Shown piece after piece: positions 19,227-28,830 of a DNA stretch of 64,000 nucleotides. The notes under the pieces were generated by a model that was given only the letters and a program-made list of their open reading frames with translations, did no database searches and was not told where the DNA came from. The translations under genes and the position numbers were made by a program. The DNA lies in NCBI GenBank assembly GCA_902566705.1, contig CACFJT010000003.1, positions 59,286 through 123,285 of the forward strand, given 5' to 3'. This stretch comes from an uncultured Pelagibacteraceae bacterium (GTDB lineage: Bacteria; Pseudomonadota; Alphaproteobacteria; Pelagibacterales; Pelagibacteraceae). Each line of letters starts with the position of its first letter. The stretch's first letter is position 1.

Positions 19227-19913
19227 ATGCTTTCAAAAAAACAATTATTCACCAGAGGTATGCTGGATATTTCTCCGCATATGCTTTCAGTAATTCCATT
19301 TGGAATAATTTGTGGAGCAATTGGAGTTGAACTTGGTTTTAATCCTTATTTAGTTTATGCAATGTCTTTCATTATTTTTGGAGGTGCTTCTCAGATAGTT
19401 TTTTTGCAGCTTTTATCAGGAGGTGCGTCTAGTTTGGTTGCTGTTACCTCTGTAGGAATTATTAATTCTCGTCATTTATTATATGGAGCAGTTTTATCTG
19501 AATATCTAGAAAAATTATCTTTTATTAAAAAATTATTAATTTCATATGTAATTGTTGATCAAGGATTTGCAGAGTCTAATAAATTTTTTAAAAAAAATAA
19601 ATCTGAGGAATATTTGCATTATCATTTAATAGGCACTGGGTGCACGATGTGGGTTTGTTGGCAAATTGCTACACTTTCAGGAATCATTTTAGGATCATTT
19701 GTTCCTGAAGAACTTGGACTAAAATTTGCAATTCCTCTGACATTTATTGCAATAGTTGTACAAGATTTAAAAAAAATTGATCATGTGATTGTAATGATTA
19801 CTTGTGGTTTAAGCTCATTGTTATTTTTTGATGCACCATTTAAATCCTATATAATTATTTCACCAGTTATTGCTTTATTTGTAGCTTCGTTATTATTGAG
19901 GTTAAAAAAGTGA
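19227..19913 (+). CDS. azlC: AzlC-family branched-chain amino acid exporter subunit
   Basis: IPFGIICGAIGVELGFNPYLVYAMSFIIFGGASQIVFLQLL. Confidence 0.88.
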   Translation: MLSKKQLFTRGMLDISPHMLSVIPFGIICGAIGVELGFNPYLVYAMSFIIFGGASQIVFLQLLSGGASSLVAVTSVGIINSRHLLYGAVLSEYLEKLSFIKKLLISYVIVDQGFAESNKFFKKNKSEEYLHYHLIGTGCTMWVCWQIATLSGIILGSFVPEELGLKFAIPLTFIAIVVQDLKKIDHVIVMITCGLSSLLFFDAPFKSYIIISPVIALFVASLLLRLKK

Positions 19914-20227
19914 CTTTAGTATCAATTATCTTTGCTGGTATATTAACTTACTTTACTAGAATGACTATGGTTGCATTAATTAGTAGAGATATGTTGGGAG
20001 ATAAAGTTAAAGCTGTATTAGAATATGTTCCATCTGCAGTATTCCCAGCCATAATATTTCCTGGAATATTTATTAACGATTATGGAACTTTTATAGAAAT
20101 CAATGATCCAAAAATTTTTGGAGCATTAGTTGCAGTTATTGTAGGTTATTTTTCAAAAAATATTATTGCAACTATTTTAGCAGGATTAGTTTCTTATTGG
20201 TTTTTAATTTTTGTGATTTTTAGTTAG
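19910..20227 (+). CDS. azlD: AzlD-family subunit
   Basis: Small 4-TM partner following AzlC with start/stop overlap; GTG start. Confidence 0.82.
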   Translation: MTLVSIIFAGILTYFTRMTMVALISRDMLGDKVKAVLEYVPSAVFPAIIFPGIFINDYGTFIEINDPKIFGALVAVIVGYFSKNIIATILAGLVSYWFLIFVIFS

Positions 20228-20903
20228 CACCTAATTTAATATTACTTCTAATATTGCTATCCATTAACTCAGGTTTAGATAAATTAAGATTTGACATTAT
20301 TTCAGCATATTCATCAGCGTTATTAACTTGAAGTCTTGGATTTAATTTTTTTTCATTTCCTATAGTACTAACGAGTTTACCGTTATAATCATGCCCTGGA
20401 TAAAGAAAAGTATCCTCAGGTAGTTTAAGCAATTTATTAAATAAAGAATTATAAGCATCTTTTGAGCTACCATTTTGAAAATCTGTTCTACCTGTTCCAT
20501 TAATTAGAAGGGTATCTCCAGAAAATAAATATTTATCCATCAAAAAACTATAACTATCTGAAGTATGACCTGGTGTATACATCGCTTTAATTTCAATTTG
20601 ATCAATTTTAATTATTTCTTCATCTTTTACTTTGATTTCTACTGCATCAGCAGGGGTGTGCTCTCCCATGATTGTAGAACAATTTGTAACTTTTTTTAAT
20701 TTTGAGGCACCTGTTATATGATCTGCATGAATATGTGTATCAATTACTTTTACAAGTTTAAGATCCAATTCATTAAGTAAAGTTATATAGCTATTAACAT
20801 TTTCAATAACTGGATCAATAATTACTGCTTCGCGACCTTTTGCCGATGCAATTAAATAAGTGTAAGTAGACGATTTTTTATCAAATACTTGTTTAAAAAT
20901 CAT
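20220..20903 (-). CDS. MBL-fold hydrolase, persulfide dioxygenase (ETHE1)-like
   Basis: DTHIHADHITGASKL, MYTPGHTSDSYSF, YPGHDYNG. Confidence 0.85.
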   Translation of the reverse strand: MIFKQVFDKKSSTYTYLIASAKGREAVIIDPVIENVNSYITLLNELDLKLVKVIDTHIHADHITGASKLKKVTNCSTIMGEHTPADAVEIKVKDEEIIKIDQIEIKAMYTPGHTSDSYSFLMDKYLFSGDTLLINGTGRTDFQNGSSKDAYNSLFNKLLKLPEDTFLYPGHDYNGKLVSTIGNEKKLNPRLQVNNADEYAEIMSNLNLSKPELMDSNIRSNIKLGAN

Positions 20904-20925
20904 TTTTCATTAATATCAAATTATT

Positions 20926-21369
20926 GTGAATACCTCTACTGCTACATTTCATTGGTCGTGTAAGCATACTTGGAAAAGAAGCGCAAAAAATACAGCTTGG
21001 TGTGTATTAGGTTGTGCTATAGGTGATTTTGGTACAATTTTATTTTTTCAATTAACTGAAATTCCTTTTCCAGTTTTAGGAATTATGATTTTAGCAATCA
21101 TTAATGGTTTGATTACAAGTATTATTTTAGAAACTATTATTTTAATGACACAAAATTTTAATTTTATTAATGCTTTTAAAACTGCTTGTGGAATGAGTTT
21201 AATCTCAATGATCAGTATGGAAATTATGATGAATTTGACAGATTATGTTTTAACTGGTGGTGCCATATTAACTTGGTGGGTTATTCCAATAATGTTAATT
21301 GTAGGTTTTTTAACTCCATGGCCATACAATTATTGGAGATTAAAAAAATACGGAGTAGCTTGTCATTAG
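20926..21369 (+). CDS. DUF4396-like membrane protein
   Basis: FHWSCKHTWKRSAKNTAWCVLGCAIGDFGTI; several TMs; GTG start. Confidence 0.65.
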   Translation: MNTSTATFHWSCKHTWKRSAKNTAWCVLGCAIGDFGTILFFQLTEIPFPVLGIMILAIINGLITSIILETIILMTQNFNFINAFKTACGMSLISMISMEIMMNLTDYVLTGGAILTWWVIPIMLIVGFLTPWPYNYWRLKKYGVACH

Positions 21370-21370
21370 T

Positions 21371-21898
21371 TTAAAGCATTCTTTTCAATAAATTATCTTT
21401 AAATAATATTTTGTGAGCTATCACCGCTAAAATATGAAGTGATATTAAAGCTATAATTGTATAATTTGAATATATATGAATATTATAAAATTGATCTGCT
21501 AATTCAAAATTATCTTTAATTTTTATCTCTTTAAAAAAAATTATTAAAGTCTCTCCATTAAATAATTTTTTTAAAATTCCTGAAATTGTGATTGACAAAA
21601 TTGCCACATATAAAAGAACATGGTTTAATTTTGCTATAAATTTTTGTCCAACGAAAATACTTGGATTAAGTTTGGGTTTAGGATTAAATATATTATTTAA
21701 TAACCTTAAAATTACTAAGTAAAATATAGTTAAACCTATTGTAACATGAATATTTTCTATAGTTATTCTCTCTTCACCAAAATCTAAATCAACTAAATAA
21801 AAACCTAATGGGATTTGAATTAGAAGCAATAACGCACTTAGCCAATGTAACAGCTTTGAAATAATACCATACTCTGTTAGGGTATTTGTAACATGCAT
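21371..21898 (-). CDS. Cytochrome b561 family protein
   Basis: YGIISKLLHWLSALLLLIQIPLGFY, paired His in TM helices. Confidence 0.85.
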   Translation of the reverse strand: MHVTNTLTEYGIISKLLHWLSALLLLIQIPLGFYLVDLDFGEERITIENIHVTIGLTIFYLVILRLLNNIFNPKPKLNPSIFVGQKFIAKLNHVLLYVAILSITISGILKKLFNGETLIIFFKEIKIKDNFELADQFYNIHIYSNYTIIALISLHILAVIAHKILFKDNLLKRML

Positions 21899-22360
21899 AA
21901 ATTATTTAATCACATAACCTCATTTATTAAAATATTATTGTTATCTATTTTTACTGTGCTTTTGGTCTCAGTTAGTAATGCCGAACAAAGCGTTGAAGAT
22001 ATTATAAAGGGGAGAAAAGCATTATTTAGTAAGAATTATAGCACTGCTAAAAGAGTGCAAGCCTTTGCATCAAATGGAGATTTTGACGAGTCAATAGAAT
22101 TAATGTTAGAAATGAGCGAGAATTATAAAGTTCTGATTGATTTATTTCCTGAAAACACCAAGGAAGGATTTAAAACAGAAGCCTTACCAATCATTTGGGA
22201 AGAAAAAGATGCTTTTAATGCTCTAATGAAAAAAGCATCTGATGATATGGTTACACTTGCATCTGTTATTGAAGATAGCGATGATATTAGAGGTACATTG
22301 AAACAATTAATGTGGAGTAATTGCAAAGCTTGTCATAGCAAGTACCGGATGCCCCATTAA
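21893..22360 (+). CDS. Cytochrome c'-like secreted haem protein
   Basis: Signal peptide; C-terminal CKACHSKYR haem site. Confidence 0.87.
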   Translation: MHKLFNHITSFIKILLLSIFTVLLVSVSNAEQSVEDIIKGRKALFSKNYSTAKRVQAFASNGDFDESIELMLEMSENYKVLIDLFPENTKEGFKTEALPIIWEEKDAFNALMKKASDDMVTLASVIEDSDDIRGTLKQLMWSNCKACHSKYRMPH

Positions 22361-22370
22361 AATTACTTTT

Positions 22371-22414
22371 AAGGGTTCGCTCTTTAAGCGAATACCTAAA
22401 GAGCTCCCTTTTTT
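22371..22414 (+). terminator. Rho-independent terminator downstream of cytochrome c gene
   Basis: AAGGG-TTC-GCTCTTTA...TAAAGAGC-T-CCCTT followed by a T-run. Confidence 0.8.
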
Positions 22415-22650
22415 AAGCCTCTTTGGCATTTTAATCCAAACGGATTTTAATGTTATTAACTTTTTTGGTATTTAAAAGACTTCAGCTAAGTATCAGGTGG
22501 TGAAAGTATTAACATAAACCTCCTTCTAAAAAAAAGGTAATTATATTTAATACAAATTCAATAAATTTATTTTAGTTTTGGTTAAATAAAATTCTTGAAT
22601 ACAACCTGGTGCTTTAGTAGATTCCCGGTATCTTATATATCTACTTTAAA

Positions 22651-23508
22651 TTATTTTTTATTAATCAATTCACTAATAAAATTTTCACCAAAACCGTCGT
22701 CAACAGCTTTTTGAAAATAATTTTTGTTAACTTCAGCAACTTTTTCTGCTTCAGGAAAATCTTTTAATAAGTCTTGAATATAAGTTAAATCTTTTACAGA
22801 ATTACTGGCGGTAAATTTAAATCCAGTAAAATCTCCTTTTAATAAATTATCAAAAACTCTATTTAGAGCTGCAGAATTACCAGAACCAAGCTTAGCAACA
22901 TCAAAAACTTTTTTTAAATCTAAACCCATTTCTTTTGCACTTTTAGCTAAATGATTAACTAGTGCAGCATTTCCAAGGGATAAAAAATTATTTAAAAGTT
23001 TCGATTTTGCACCCATCCCGACAGTTCCAAAATGAAAATATTCTTTACAAAAAAACTTAAAATAGGGTTCAGCTATTTTAAAATTTTCATCTGATGCCCC
23101 TACTATCCCTCCTAAAACTCCTTCTTCAGCTTGAACAGGACCACCCATTACAGGACATTCAACATACTTAATATTATTTTTCTTAAATATAGCATCAGTT
23201 TCTATAGAACCAGTTTTGTTATGAGTTGTAATATCAATAATTATAGTTTTATTGTTTAAAATTGCTGAAATTTTTTCAGATACTGATTTTGCAATCGGGG
23301 TATTTGTTACACACATAAATAAGGCATCAAGATTTTTATTTGCAAAATCCTCAAAAGATTTTACTTCTTGTGCACCATCATTGACAATTTTTTCAATTGG
23401 TTTTCTATTTTTATTTGCAATAACAAAAAGTTTGTTTTTATGTTTTAAAATATTTTTGGCTATTCCATAGCCCATATAACCAACACCAATAAATCCAATA
23501 TTTTTCAT
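22651..23508 (-). CDS. 3-hydroxyisobutyrate dehydrogenase-like (beta-HAD) protein
   Basis: IGFIGVGYMGYGIAKNILK, CPVMGGPVQAEEG, LLNNFLSLGNAALVNHLA. Confidence 0.85.
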   Translation of the reverse strand: MKNIGFIGVGYMGYGIAKNILKHKNKLFVIANKNRKPIEKIVNDGAQEVKSFEDFANKNLDALFMCVTNTPIAKSVSEKISAILNNKTIIIDITTHNKTGSIETDAIFKKNNIKYVECPVMGGPVQAEEGVLGGIVGASDENFKIAEPYFKFFCKEYFHFGTVGMGAKSKLLNNFLSLGNAALVNHLAKSAKEMGLDLKKVFDVAKLGSGNSAALNRVFDNLLKGDFTGFKFTASNSVKDLTYIQDLLKDFPEAEKVAEVNKNYFQKAVDDGFGENFISELINKK

Positions 23509-23522
23509 ATTAGTTTCAATAA

Positions 23523-24389
23523 TTAACTTTTCTTTGTGCCTTCTGTTCTTATAAACATTATACCAAAAACAATAATTCCTACCACACCTACAATTTTGTT
23601 ATAATCAAAGGGTACACCAAAAATTAAGAAGTTAATAATTGTTGACCAAACAAGTTGTGAATATTGAAAGTTTGTCACAAATGATAAATTAGACAGCTGA
23701 ATTGCATAAATTATTAGAGAATGACTAACAAAGCCCGCTACTCCAAGTAATAATAAATAAAACCAAAAAATATTCTTTTCTAATGGAACCCAATTAAAAA
23801 AAATAAAAATACTAAATATAATTGCACCTAAAATTGAGGTATAAAATATTGCAGCAAATGGGTCATTGTCACCTGATACAAGTTTAGTAAAAAATTGATA
23901 AAGAGCCCAACAAATTGGCGGAACTATTGGAAAAATTAAATCAATGCTAAATATTTTCATACTTGGTCCTAATGAGTAAATAATTGAACCAAAGCTAAGT
24001 AACATTAAGAGTATACCCTTAGGTGTTAAAATATCTTTTAAAAAGTATGCTGAGAGCAAAGAAACTATCAAAGGAGCTGTAAAGAAAACTACGTATATGT
24101 CTACTAAGTCAAATTTTTGTAAAGAATAAAACATAAATGAAGTTGCTGTAACCATCAATATTGATCTTATTATTTGAACTTTAAAATTTTTTTTTAAATT
24201 TACTTTTGGTTTAAATATTAAAAAAAATATAATCAAAGAAACTAGGTGAAAAAAAAATCTACCCCAAATTGCTTGCGTAACTGGCATAACTGTACCAAGG
24301 TACTTTGCTGTGGAATCCATACATACAAACATGAAAAAGCCACCTGCAGCTAATAAAATTACGTTAATTAATGATGTTTGCTGTGGCAC
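23523..24389 (-). CDS. EamA/DMT-family transporter
   Basis: Ten-TM pattern with DMT duplication (CMDSTAKYLG...FFTAPLIVSLLSAYFLKD). Confidence 0.85.
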   Translation of the reverse strand: MPQQTSLINVILLAAGGFFMFVCMDSTAKYLGTVMPVTQAIWGRFFFHLVSLIIFFLIFKPKVNLKKNFKVQIIRSILMVTATSFMFYSLQKFDLVDIYVVFFTAPLIVSLLSAYFLKDILTPKGILLMLLSFGSIIYSLGPSMKIFSIDLIFPIVPPICWALYQFFTKLVSGDNDPFAAIFYTSILGAIIFSIFIFFNWVPLEKNIFWFYLLLLGVAGFVSHSLIIYAIQLSNLSFVTNFQYSQLVWSTIINFLIFGVPFDYNKIVGVVGIIVFGIMFIRTEGTKKS

Positions 24390-24401
24390 TGGAAATTAAA
24401 A

Positions 24402-25907
24402 TTACATCACTACGCCTACTTGCCAAGGATTAAACTCCTCGTCACCGTAACCGTTGATTTCACTCTTTGATTTATTTCCTGAAGCAGTGTTAACAATTAG
24501 TTCAAATATTTTTTGACCAACTTCTTCAACTTTTTCTTTACCTTCAGCAATTGTTCCACAATTAATATCCATATCTTCAGACATTTTTTCATACATTGCT
24601 GAGTTTGTTGAAAGTTTTAAACTTGGAACTGGTTTGCAACCAAAACAAGATCCACGTCCTGTTGTAAAACAAATTACATTAGCACCTGATGCTACTTGAC
24701 CTGTAACAGAAACAGGATCGTAACCAGGAGAGTCCATAAAATTAAATCCTTTGCTTTTTAAAGGTTCTGCATAGTGCAGTACATCTTGAAGAATAGAATT
24801 ACCTCCTTTTGCAACAGCACCTAAGGATTTTTCTAAAATTGTTGTAAGGCCACCCTTTTTATTTCCAGGGGCTGGGTTGTTATCCATAGAACTATTATTG
24901 ATTGAAGTATAATGTTTCCACCATTCAATTCTTTTAATTAGTTTATCGGCAGTCTTTTGTGAGCTAGCTCTATTAATTAATAAATGTTCAGCTCCATAAA
25001 TCTCTGGAGTTTCAGATAAAATTGAACTTCCACCTTTCTTAACCAATAAATCTGCTGCAACACCTAATGCAGGATTTGCAGTTATTCCAGAATATCCATC
25101 TGAGCCACCACACTGAAGAGCTAAAGTTAGATGACTTACAGGTTGTGAAGTTCTCTCCACATTGTTTGCTTCTGAAAGCAAATTTTTAATTTGAGATAAT
25201 ACTTTTTCGACTATTTTTTTAGTCCCACCTTCATCTTGAATTGTCAAAAAATGTATTCGGTTATGTTTCTTTAATGATTCATCAAACAAACTGACTTGCG
25301 CACATTCACATCCTAAACCGATTACAAAAACATGAGAAAAATTAGGATGATTTTTAAATCCATCAATAGTTCTTTGGAAAATTTGCATCCCTTCACTTTC
25401 TGTGTTCATTCCACATCCTGTTGAGTGAGTAATTGGCACTATGCCATCAATATTTGGGTGATCTTTTAAAATGTCAGAATATTTAATCCTTTCAACAATC
25501 ATTTTAGTGACAGTCGCTGAGCAGTTTACTGTGCTCACTATTCCAATATAATTTCTAGTAGCGACCTGTCCATTATCTCTTAAAATTCCATTGAAGAAAG
25601 TATCTGCTTTTTCATCTACAAAGTGTTTTTTGTCTGTTACTTTAAATTCTCTTTTAAACTCTCTAAATTCTAGATTATGTGAGTGGACATGTTGTCCAGG
25701 TTTAATTTCATCTAATGCAAAACCAATAATTTGATCATATTTAATGATTGGTTCACCCTTTTTGATTGTTTTTAAACAAACTTTATGTCCAAAAGGGATT
25801 GGATCAATAGTACTAATCTCATGACCTTCAATTTTTGTTTTTTCAGGGATTATGAATTGACTAACACCCACATTGTCATTCTTATTTAAAACTATTAGAT
25901 TATTCAT
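24402..25907 (-). CDS. UxaA-family (altronate/sugar-acid) dehydratase
   Basis: N-terminal SAF domain, THSTGCGMN, LQCGGSDGYSGITANPALG, TTGRGSCFGCKPVPSLKLSTN. Confidence 0.88.
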   Translation of the reverse strand: MNNLIVLNKNDNVGVSQFIIPEKTKIEGHEISTIDPIPFGHKVCLKTIKKGEPIIKYDQIIGFALDEIKPGQHVHSHNLEFREFKREFKVTDKKHFVDEKADTFFNGILRDNGQVATRNYIGIVSTVNCSATVTKMIVERIKYSDILKDHPNIDGIVPITHSTGCGMNTESEGMQIFQRTIDGFKNHPNFSHVFVIGLGCECAQVSLFDESLKKHNRIHFLTIQDEGGTKKIVEKVLSQIKNLLSEANNVERTSQPVSHLTLALQCGGSDGYSGITANPALGVAADLLVKKGGSSILSETPEIYGAEHLLINRASSQKTADKLIKRIEWWKHYTSINNSSMDNNPAPGNKKGGLTTILEKSLGAVAKGGNSILQDVLHYAEPLKSKGFNFMDSPGYDPVSVTGQVASGANVICFTTGRGSCFGCKPVPSLKLSTNSAMYEKMSEDMDINCGTIAEGKEKVEEVGQKIFELIVNTASGNKSKSEINGYGDEEFNPWQVGVVM

Positions 25908-25952
25908 AAAATTATTATATAACTATAAATCTAAAGAGACCATTAAACAATT

Positions 25953-27737
25953 ATGCCTAAAAAAAGAAAAAAAAGTTTCAGAAGTCAGCAGTGGTTTAAT
26001 AACCCAAAAAACCCAGATATGACGGCTTTGTATCTAGAAAGATATTTAAATTATGGTCTAACTAGAAAAGAATTACAATCTGGAAACCCAATAATAGGAA
26101 TAGCTCAATCTGGTAGTGACCTTTCACCATGTAATAGGCATTTTATGTCACTAAGTAAGAGAATAAAAGATGGAGTCAGAAGAGCAGGGGGTATACCCAT
26201 GGAGTTTCCAACTCATCCAATTCAAGAAACAGGAAAAAGACCAACAGCAATGTTGGATAGAAATCTTTCATATTTATCTTTAGTAGAAGTTTTATATGGT
26301 TACCCTCTTGATGGAGTAATCTTAACAACAGGATGTGATAAAACTACTCCTGCAGCTTTAATGGCAGCTGCGACTGTAAACATTCCTGCAATAGTTTTAT
26401 CTGGTGGCCCTATGTTAGATGGAGTTTATAAGGGAAAATTAGCTGGATCAGGAATGGTAGTTTGGGAAGCCAGAAAAATGTTAGCTAAAGGAGAGATTAA
26501 ATATGAGGAATTTATGGATATGGTTTCATCATCCTCACCAAGTGCTGGCCATTGTAATACAATGGGAACAGCTTCTTCAATGAACTCAGTAGCAGAAGCA
26601 TTAGGAATGTCTTTACCAGGAGGTGCGGTTATTCCCGCTCCTTACAGAGAAAGAGAGCAAATTTCTTACGAAACAGGAAAAAGAATTGTTGGAATGGTTT
26701 ATGAAGATTTAACCCCATCAAAAATTATGACACGTAAAGCTTTTGAAAACGCAGTAGTAGTAGCAAGTGCTATAGGAGGATCTAGTAACTGCACAGCCCA
26801 TTTAAGTGCTATTGCAAAACATATGGGTATTAAATTTGATCTTTCTGATTGGCAAAAACTTGGGCATAACATTCCTTTATTGGTAAATTGCCAACCTGCT
26901 GGAGAATATTTAATGGAAAGTTTTCACAGAGCTGGAGCAATACCTGCAGTAATGAAGGAATTAATTAAAAATAAAAAAATTCATACAAATATAAAGACAG
27001 TTACGGGTAAAACTGTTGGTGAAAATTTAAGAAAGAAAGTAGATATAGACAATAAAGTAATTAAAACTTTTAAAAATGCATTAACTGAAAAAGCTGGTTT
27101 TTTAGTTATGAAAAGTAATTTTTTCTCGTCTGCTATAATGAAAACATCTGTAATCAGTAAGGAATTTAAAGATCAATACTTATCAAATCCTAAACACCCT
27201 AATGTTTTTGAATGTAAAGCTATAGTTTTTGAAGGTCCTGAGGATTATCACAAAAGACTTAATGATAAAAAATTAAAAGTAAATGAAAACTCAATATTAA
27301 TTATTAGAGGTTGTGGACCGGTTGGATATCCTGGATCAGCAGAAGTAGTTAATATGCAACCACCCAACAGATTATTAAAAAAAGGAATAAGACATTTACC
27401 AACTTTGGGAGACGGAAGACAGAGTGGAACATCTGAGAGCCCGTCAATACTTCATGTTTCGCCAGAGTCAGCAGTAGGTGGAGATCTAGGCATTGTTAAA
27501 ACTTACGATAAAATAAAAATAGACTTAAATAAAAGAAGAGTTGATTTATTGATTTCCCAAGCTGAATTTAAAAAACGAAGAAAAAACAAAAAAGTATTTA
27601 AGCCAAAAAATCAAACTCCTTGGCAGGAAATATTTAGAAATACTGTTGGTCAATTGGATGATGGTGCATGCATTAATTCTCGAGGTAAATATTTAGATGT
27701 ATCACATACCAAAGGTTTACCAAGAGACTCTCACTAA
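25953..27737 (+). CDS. IlvD/Edd-family dehydratase (arabonate/xylonate-type)
   Basis: GIAQSGSDLSPCNRH, LTTGCDKTTPA, AGHCNTMGTASSMN, LGDGRQSGTSESPSILHVSPE. Confidence 0.88.
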   Translation: MPKKRKKSFRSQQWFNNPKNPDMTALYLERYLNYGLTRKELQSGNPIIGIAQSGSDLSPCNRHFMSLSKRIKDGVRRAGGIPMEFPTHPIQETGKRPTAMLDRNLSYLSLVEVLYGYPLDGVILTTGCDKTTPAALMAAATVNIPAIVLSGGPMLDGVYKGKLAGSGMVVWEARKMLAKGEIKYEEFMDMVSSSSPSAGHCNTMGTASSMNSVAEALGMSLPGGAVIPAPYREREQISYETGKRIVGMVYEDLTPSKIMTRKAFENAVVVASAIGGSSNCTAHLSAIAKHMGIKFDLSDWQKLGHNIPLLVNCQPAGEYLMESFHRAGAIPAVMKELIKNKKIHTNIKTVTGKTVGENLRKKVDIDNKVIKTFKNALTEKAGFLVMKSNFFSSAIMKTSVISKEFKDQYLSNPKHPNVFECKAIVFEGPEDYHKRLNDKKLKVNENSILIIRGCGPVGYPGSAEVVNMQPPNRLLKKGIRHLPTLGDGRQSGTSESPSILHVSPESAVGGDLGIVKTYDKIKIDLNKRRVDLLISQAEFKKRRKNKKVFKPKNQTPWQEIFRNTVGQLDDGACINSRGKYLDVSHTKGLPRDSH

Positions 27738-28705
27738 TGAGGCCAAAAATATTAGTTTCTAGAAAAATATCAGATTTAGCTGAAGAAAAACTTCAAAAAG
27801 AATTTGAAGTAACTTTAAATCCAAAGGACGAACCCATTCCAGAAAGTGACTTAATAAAAATTGCAAATGATTATGATGGAATGATTTCAACAAGTTTTGA
27901 TAAAATTAGTGAAAATTTTTTTAATAATTTAAATGGTAAATTAAAAATTATTGCTCAAGTTGGTGTTGGTTATGATAATATTTCAATAAAATCTGCAAAA
28001 GAAAAAAAAATTAAAGTTACAAATACACCTAATGTTTTAAATGAAGCAGTAGCAGAAACGACTATTCTATTAATTCTGGCAGCTTCAAGAAGAATTGGTG
28101 AAGCATACAGTCTAGTGAAAACCAATAATTGGAAAAATCAAAAATCTGATGTTACTAAATTTATGATTGGAAACTCTGTTACAGGTAAAACTTTAGGTAT
28201 CATTGGCATGGGTCGTATTGGAAGAATGGCTGCAAAAAGAGCTAAAGCATTTGGAATGAGGATAATTTATCATAACAGAAATAAACTCTCTTATGATCAA
28301 GAGGATGGGGCACAATATTTTTCTGATATTAAGTCTATGCTACCTGAGTGTGACTTTGTTAGTATTCATACACCAGCAACATCTGAGACCAAATATATAT
28401 TAAATGCTTCAACTATAAATTTATTACCTAAGCATGCTGTTGTTATAAATACCTCAAGAGGATCAACTATTAATGATGATGATTTAATTGATGCCCTCGA
28501 GAATAAAAAAATCTATGCGGCTGGTTTAGATGTATTTAATAATGAACCTAATTTAGATAAAAGATATTTAAAATTAGATAACTGTTTTGTTTTACCACAT
28601 ATTGGTAGTGCGACTCATGAGACTCGATTGGCAATGAGCATGATGGCAGTAGATAACATTTATTGTTTTTTTAATAAAAAACCCCTAATTTCTGAAGTAG
28701 TTTAA
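27737..28705 (+). CDS. D-isomer 2-hydroxyacid dehydrogenase
   Basis: LGIIGMGRIGRMAAKRAKAFGM, VVINTSRGSTINDDDL, VLPHIGSATHETR. Confidence 0.9.
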   Translation: MRPKILVSRKISDLAEEKLQKEFEVTLNPKDEPIPESDLIKIANDYDGMISTSFDKISENFFNNLNGKLKIIAQVGVGYDNISIKSAKEKKIKVTNTPNVLNEAVAETTILLILAASRRIGEAYSLVKTNNWKNQKSDVTKFMIGNSVTGKTLGIIGMGRIGRMAAKRAKAFGMRIIYHNRNKLSYDQEDGAQYFSDIKSMLPECDFVSIHTPATSETKYILNASTINLLPKHAVVINTSRGSTINDDDLIDALENKKIYAAGLDVFNNEPNLDKRYLKLDNCFVLPHIGSATHETRLAMSMMAVDNIYCFFNKKPLISEVV

Positions 28706-28761
28706 AACAACTGAGAGTTGTTAGTTTAGAAAATATATATAATTTCTATATATAAATATTA

Positions 28762-28773
28762 AACGAATTCGTT
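28762..28773. promoter_or_regulatory. Palindrome AACGAATTCGTT upstream of TRAP operon
   Basis: 12-bp perfect inverted repeat in the 126-bp gap before dctP. Confidence 0.4.
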
Positions 28774-28830
28774 GATCTCAAAAAACATTTGTGATTAAAT
28801 TTCAAAAATAACACAAACGAGAGGAATATA

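Noticed and set aside
22478-22545. Riboswitch (SAM-II/SAM-V-like) in the orphan gap
   Set aside because: Core sequence could not be matched and no co-directional downstream gene exists.
22561-22640. Possible tRNA/tmRNA-like end (ACCTGGTGCTTTAGTAGATTCCCGG)
   Set aside because: No TPsiC-arm consensus, acceptor stem or resume-codon tag could be fitted.
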